Assembly (NCBI GenBank): GCA_019417795.1
Contig: DXUR01000107.1
Span: 1-7,705 of the forward strand
From: Clostridiales bacterium
Lineage (GTDB): Bacteria; Bacillota_A; Clostridia; Oscillospirales; Oscillospiraceae
DNA length: 7,705 bases
Reading direction: 5' to 3'
Shown here: piece by piece, positions 5,347 through 7,705 of the stretch
How the letters are laid out: the number at the start of each line of letters is the position of its first letter
Position numbering within the stretch: the first letter of the stretch is position 1
The notes under the pieces: model-generated
Seen by the model: the letters and a program-made list of their open reading frames with translations, nothing else
Told to the model about the DNA's origin: nothing
The model's database searches: none
Position numbers and translations under genes: made by a program

Positions 5347-5366
5347 TGTCCCAAGAGGTGAAGCAA

Positions 5367-6521
5367 ATGGAACGAAAGAGGTTTGCAAGGCTCTCTCAGC
5401 GGTTGGGCGCGCTGCTGCTGGCGGGTGTGACACTGTGGACCGTCTATGCCACGGCGGGCAGCGTTGACGCCGCCGGAGCGTGGATGGCCGTGAAGAGGGA
5501 ATTGCCGCTGGCGCTGCTCCAGTGGCAGTTAGGGGACATGGGGCAGAGGGACGGCCTTTCGGCGCCGTCCGTGCTGATGCTGAGTCAGGCGCCGATCTTG
5601 CTTTCCGCCCGCGGGGAGATCTCCGACCTGCGGCGTCAGGCGGCGGAGGAACCGGAGGACGAACGCCCCGCCCCCGTGACCCAGCCGGTGCGGGAGGAGT
5701 CCCAGCCCGCTCCGGTGACAGCTGGGGCAGACAACGGCGTGACGGCAAAGACCCTGATCCCCACAGACCCCAGCGGCTATACCGTCTGCGGGAAGGTCTA
5801 CATCCGAAACACCACCCAATATACCCTCTCCAACGAGGAGCTGCTGAAGCCCTTCGCGGCGGAGCTGACCGGCGAAGCGCCGCAGATCCTGATTCTGCAC
5901 AGCCACGGCAGCGAGGGCTATACCCCGGCGGTGGATGACGGCATCGTCTGGTCCGGGGACCACCGCACCACGGACTCCCGGTACAATGTGGTTCGCATGG
6001 GGGACGCCATGGCAGAGGTATTTGCTCAGGCGGGGATCTCCGTGCTCCATGACCGGACCCTGTATGACTATCCGGAGTACGCCGGGGCCTATGACCGCTC
6101 TCTGGCGGGGATCGACCGGTATTTGAAAGAGTACCCATCTATCCGCTTCGTGCTGGATGTCCACCGGGACGCTATCGAGGCGTCCGACGGCAGTCAGGTG
6201 AAAGTGGTGTCGGAGATCGAGGGACAGGGGACGGCGGCGCAGCTCTCCCTCATCATGGGCAGCGACGGCGGCGGACTGAGCCATCCCGACTGGATGGAAA
6301 ATCTGCGGCTGGCGGTGGCCGTGCAGGAGCAGGCGCTGACGGACTATCCCACGCTGATGCGGCCTCTGCTTCTGCGGAATTCCCGGTACAATCAACACGC
6401 CACCACAGGTTCTCTGCTGGTGGAGGTGGGAACAGCCGGAAACGCCCCGGAGGAGGCGGAGCTGGCCGCCCGCCTGTTTGCGGCAGAGCTGGCAAAAACG
6501 CTGGAGGAACGAAGCAAGTAG
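5367..6521 (+). CDS. spoIIP: Stage II sporulation protein P (SpoIIP), peptidoglycan amidase/endopeptidase
   Basis: The 384-residue protein (B. subtilis SpoIIP about 401) belongs to the spore-engulfment machinery. With SpoIID and SpoIIM it degrades septal peptidoglycan so that the mother-cell membrane can move around the forespore. A membrane anchor is visible at about 13-31 (LGALLLAGVTLWTVYATAG). It is followed by a variable Pro/Glu-rich linker (about 92-118) and the catalytic domain from about 125. Zinc/catalytic candidates are His178 in ILHSHGSEGYTP (176-187), His266 in VLDVHRDAI (262-270) and Glu353 in LLVEVGTAGN (350-359). NSRYNQHATTGSLL just before the last motif is family-typical. ATG 5367 has GAGGTGA (5355-5361) 5 bases upstream; the longer in-frame start at 5292 falls inside the nfo terminator. 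It forms a single-gene unit. In Bacillus spoIIP follows gpr; here it follows nfo. Confidence 0.95.
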   Translation: MERKRFARLSQRLGALLLAGVTLWTVYATAGSVDAAGAWMAVKRELPLALLQWQLGDMGQRDGLSAPSVLMLSQAPILLSARGEISDLRRQAAEEPEDERPAPVTQPVREESQPAPVTAGADNGVTAKTLIPTDPSGYTVCGKVYIRNTTQYTLSNEELLKPFAAELTGEAPQILILHSHGSEGYTPAVDDGIVWSGDHRTTDSRYNVVRMGDAMAEVFAQAGISVLHDRTLYDYPEYAGAYDRSLAGIDRYLKEYPSIRFVLDVHRDAIEASDGSQVKVVSEIEGQGTAAQLSLIMGSDGGGLSHPDWMENLRLAVAVQEQALTDYPTLMRPLLLRNSRYNQHATTGSLLVEVGTAGNAPEEAELAARLFAAELAKTLEERSK

Positions 6522-6523
6522 GG

Positions 6524-6552
6524 AACTGCCCGGCAACAGCCGGGCAGTTTTT
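6524..6552 (+). terminator. Intrinsic terminator of spoIIP
   Basis: An 11-bp perfect stem pairs aactgcccggc (6524-6534) with gccgggcagtt (6539-6549) around the loop AACA. The final T residues run on to give TTTTT (6548-6552). It starts three bases after the spoIIP stop codon. Confidence 0.9.
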
Positions 6553-6578
6553 GCGGAATAACAAGGGCGTGCACAGCA

Positions 6579-6610
6579 CTTTTCACATATATTGTTAATA
6601 ATTTGAAAAG
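6579..6610. repeat. AT-rich inverted repeat upstream of the DUF1538 promoter
   Basis: CTTTTCA (6579-6585) is repeated inverted as TGAAAAG (6604-6610), with an 18-base AT-rich spacer. It ends 14 bases before the -35 box at 6625. It could be an operator or UP-like element. Such a pair can occur by chance in AT-rich DNA. Confidence 0.3.
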
Positions 6611-6624
6611 ATTCCGACAAAAAG

Positions 6625-6654
6625 TTGCGATGCTAAGGTGAAAAATGGTATGAT
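6625..6654 (+). promoter_or_regulatory. Promoter of the DUF1538 gene
   Basis: TTGCGA (6625-6630) and TATGAT (6649-6654) lie 18 bases apart, with an extended -10 TGG (6646-6648). The predicted start near 6661 gives a leader of about 33 nt carrying AAGGAGG (6679-6685). Confidence 0.75.
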
Positions 6655-6693
6655 AAATCCATCAAGTGATCATCAGCGAAGGAGGCGGTGCGT

Positions 6694-7705
6694 TTGTTTG
6701 CAGGACTGCGGAAGAAGTGGCGGGACCAGATCGGCCAGACGAAAACGATATTGGGTGAAAAGGTGAGGGAGGCGCTGGCCTCCGTGGTGCCCATTACCCT
6801 GATCGTGCTGATCTTGTGTTTTACCGCGGCTCCGGTCCCAACGGACGTGCTGCTGGCGTTCTTGGTAGGCGCCGTGCTGCTGATCGTGGGTATGGGCCTG
6901 TTTACTCTGGGCGCGGATACCGCCATGCTCCCCATTGGTGAGCGGGTGGGCGCACAGATGACCAAATCCCGGAAGCTGTGGGTGGTGGTGTGCGTCAGCT
7001 TGCTTATCGGCATCATCGTCACTATTTCCGAGCCGGATCTTCAGGTTTTGGCGGGGCAGGTGCCGGGGATCCCTAACGCCGTCCTGATCGGGGCGGTGGC
7101 CGTGGGCGTGGGGATCTTTCTGGTGATAGCACTGCTGCGTATCCTGTTTCAGATCCCGTTGAACGGCCTGCTCATCGCGTCCTACATCGTGATCTTTACT
7201 CTGGCGGCCTTTGCCCCCAAGGATTTTCTGGCGGTGGCATTTGACTCCGGCGGCGTGACCACCGGGCCTATGACCGTGCCTTTCATCATGGCGCTGGGCT
7301 TGGGCGTGTCCTCCACCCGAAGCGACGGCAAGGCCGGCGAGGACAGCTTCGGTCTGGTGGCGCTGTGCTCCGTGGGGCCGGTGCTGGCGGTGCTGACGCT
7401 GGCACTGGCGTACCCGGCAGCGGGAAGCTATGTGCCCTCCGTAGTGCCGGAGGCCGGGGACAGCCGGGAGCTGTGGCGGCTGTTCGCCCAAGGCCTTCCA
7501 GTCTACGCAAAGGAAATGGGGGCGGCGCTGGCGCCTATTGCGGCCTTTTTCGCCGTGTTTCAGGTGACGTCTCTGCATTTGCCTCGAAAAAATGTGTTGA
7601 AAATCACTGTGGGACTCCTGTATACTTATATTGGTTTGGTTCTGTTTATGACCGGCGTGAATGTGGGTTTTTTCCCCGCCGGCAGCTATTTGGGCCGCCA
7701 GATCG
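6694..7705 (+). CDS. DUF1538 family multipass membrane protein (3' end beyond the window)
   Basis: The frame stays open to the end of the window (337 codons), so the C-terminus is missing. It is a very hydrophobic polytopic protein with family-typical motifs: GADTAMLPIGERVGA (residues 73-87), ISEPDLQVLAGQVP (111-124) and DSGGVTTGPMTVPFIMALG (184-202). These match the DUF1538 family (PF07556), thought to be transporters of unknown substrate. Full-length members carry two copies of the domain. The second copy begins here at about 270, with GLVLFMTGVNVGFFPAG (314-330) mirroring GMGLFTLGADTAMLPIG (66-82). Two possible starts share the frame: GTG 6688 is only 2 bases from GGAGG, whereas TTG 6694 is 8 bases away and is preferred. 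Substrate and partners are unknown. I recall P-II-like regulators near such genes in other genomes, but downstream DNA is absent. Confidence 0.85.
   Translation, partial: MFAGLRKKWRDQIGQTKTILGEKVREALASVVPITLIVLILCFTAAPVPTDVLLAFLVGAVLLIVGMGLFTLGADTAMLPIGERVGAQMTKSRKLWVVVCVSLLIGIIVTISEPDLQVLAGQVPGIPNAVLIGAVAVGVGIFLVIALLRILFQIPLNGLLIASYIVIFTLAAFAPKDFLAVAFDSGGVTTGPMTVPFIMALGLGVSSTRSDGKAGEDSFGLVALCSVGPVLAVLTLALAYPAAGSYVPSVVPEAGDSRELWRLFAQGLPVYAKEMGAALAPIAAFFAVFQVTSLHLPRKNVLKITVGLLYTYIGLVLFMTGVNVGFFPAGSYLGRQI

Noticed and set aside
5292..5366. Upstream extension of SpoIIP to an ATG at 5292
   Set aside because: The start lies in the nfo terminator hairpin. The membrane anchor and ribosome site fit the ATG at 5367.
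4441..6138. Very long minus-strand open frame (565 codons) antisense to nfo and spoIIP
   Set aside because: It runs across two genes with full catalytic motifs and the terminator between them. Its product is Arg/Pro/Ser-rich with no recognisable domain, which is typical of an antisense frame in GC-rich DNA.
5529..6620. Minus-strand open frame opposite spoIIP (363 codons)
   Set aside because: It lies antisense to the conserved SpoIIP domain, has no clear ribosome site, and its product has no recognisable motif.
6673..7578. Minus-strand open frame opposite the DUF1538 gene
   Set aside because: The product is rich in His, Gln and Arg with low complexity, a shadow of a hydrophobic membrane protein read antisense. 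The plus strand has promoter, ribosome site and family motifs.

Overview
The window looks like ordinary chromosome from a GC-rich, endospore-forming member of the Bacillota. A gut Oscillospiraceae-type genome (Oscillibacter/Flavonifractor/Dysosmobacter-like) is my best guess. It rests on a SpoIIP sporulation hydrolase, strong AGGAGG ribosome binding sites, vegetative promoters of TTGnnn/TATGAT type, a DUF3842 protein, half-size ChrA-type transporters and a DUF1538 membrane protein. No tRNA, rRNA, CRISPR array, insertion sequence or phage gene was seen. Gene density is high, and no gene-free gap is longer than about 225 bases.

Layout. (1) 1-435, plus: C-terminal end of an SPFH/stomatin-type membrane scaffold protein, closed by a terminator. 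(2) 583-1143, plus: an orphan ECF transporter S component with its own promoter and terminator. (3) 1262-2406, plus: two translationally overlapping half-size ChrA (CHR family) transporter genes. (4) 2462-3957, minus: a two-gene operon, convergent with the ChrA pair across a shared bidirectional terminator. Its first gene encodes a P-loop nucleoside (uridine) kinase-like protein with an uncharacterised N-terminal domain, and its second gene encodes a DUF3842 protein. (5) 4181-5247, plus: a 56-residue acidic helical protein of unknown function, then endonuclease IV (nfo) with its own strong promoter. (6) 5367-6521, plus: spoIIP behind a terminator, with a candidate sigma-E promoter. (7) 6694-7705, plus: a DUF1538 multipass membrane protein cut by the window end.

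Most units are single genes or pairs bounded by good intrinsic terminators. Apart from the two overlapping pairs (ChrA halves; kinase plus DUF3842), the sequence does not tie the genes into one pathway. I do not see a convincing new multigene system. The least understood items are the kinase/DUF3842 operon with its extra N-terminal domain, the small helical protein with its structured leader, and the internally duplicated DUF1538 protein.
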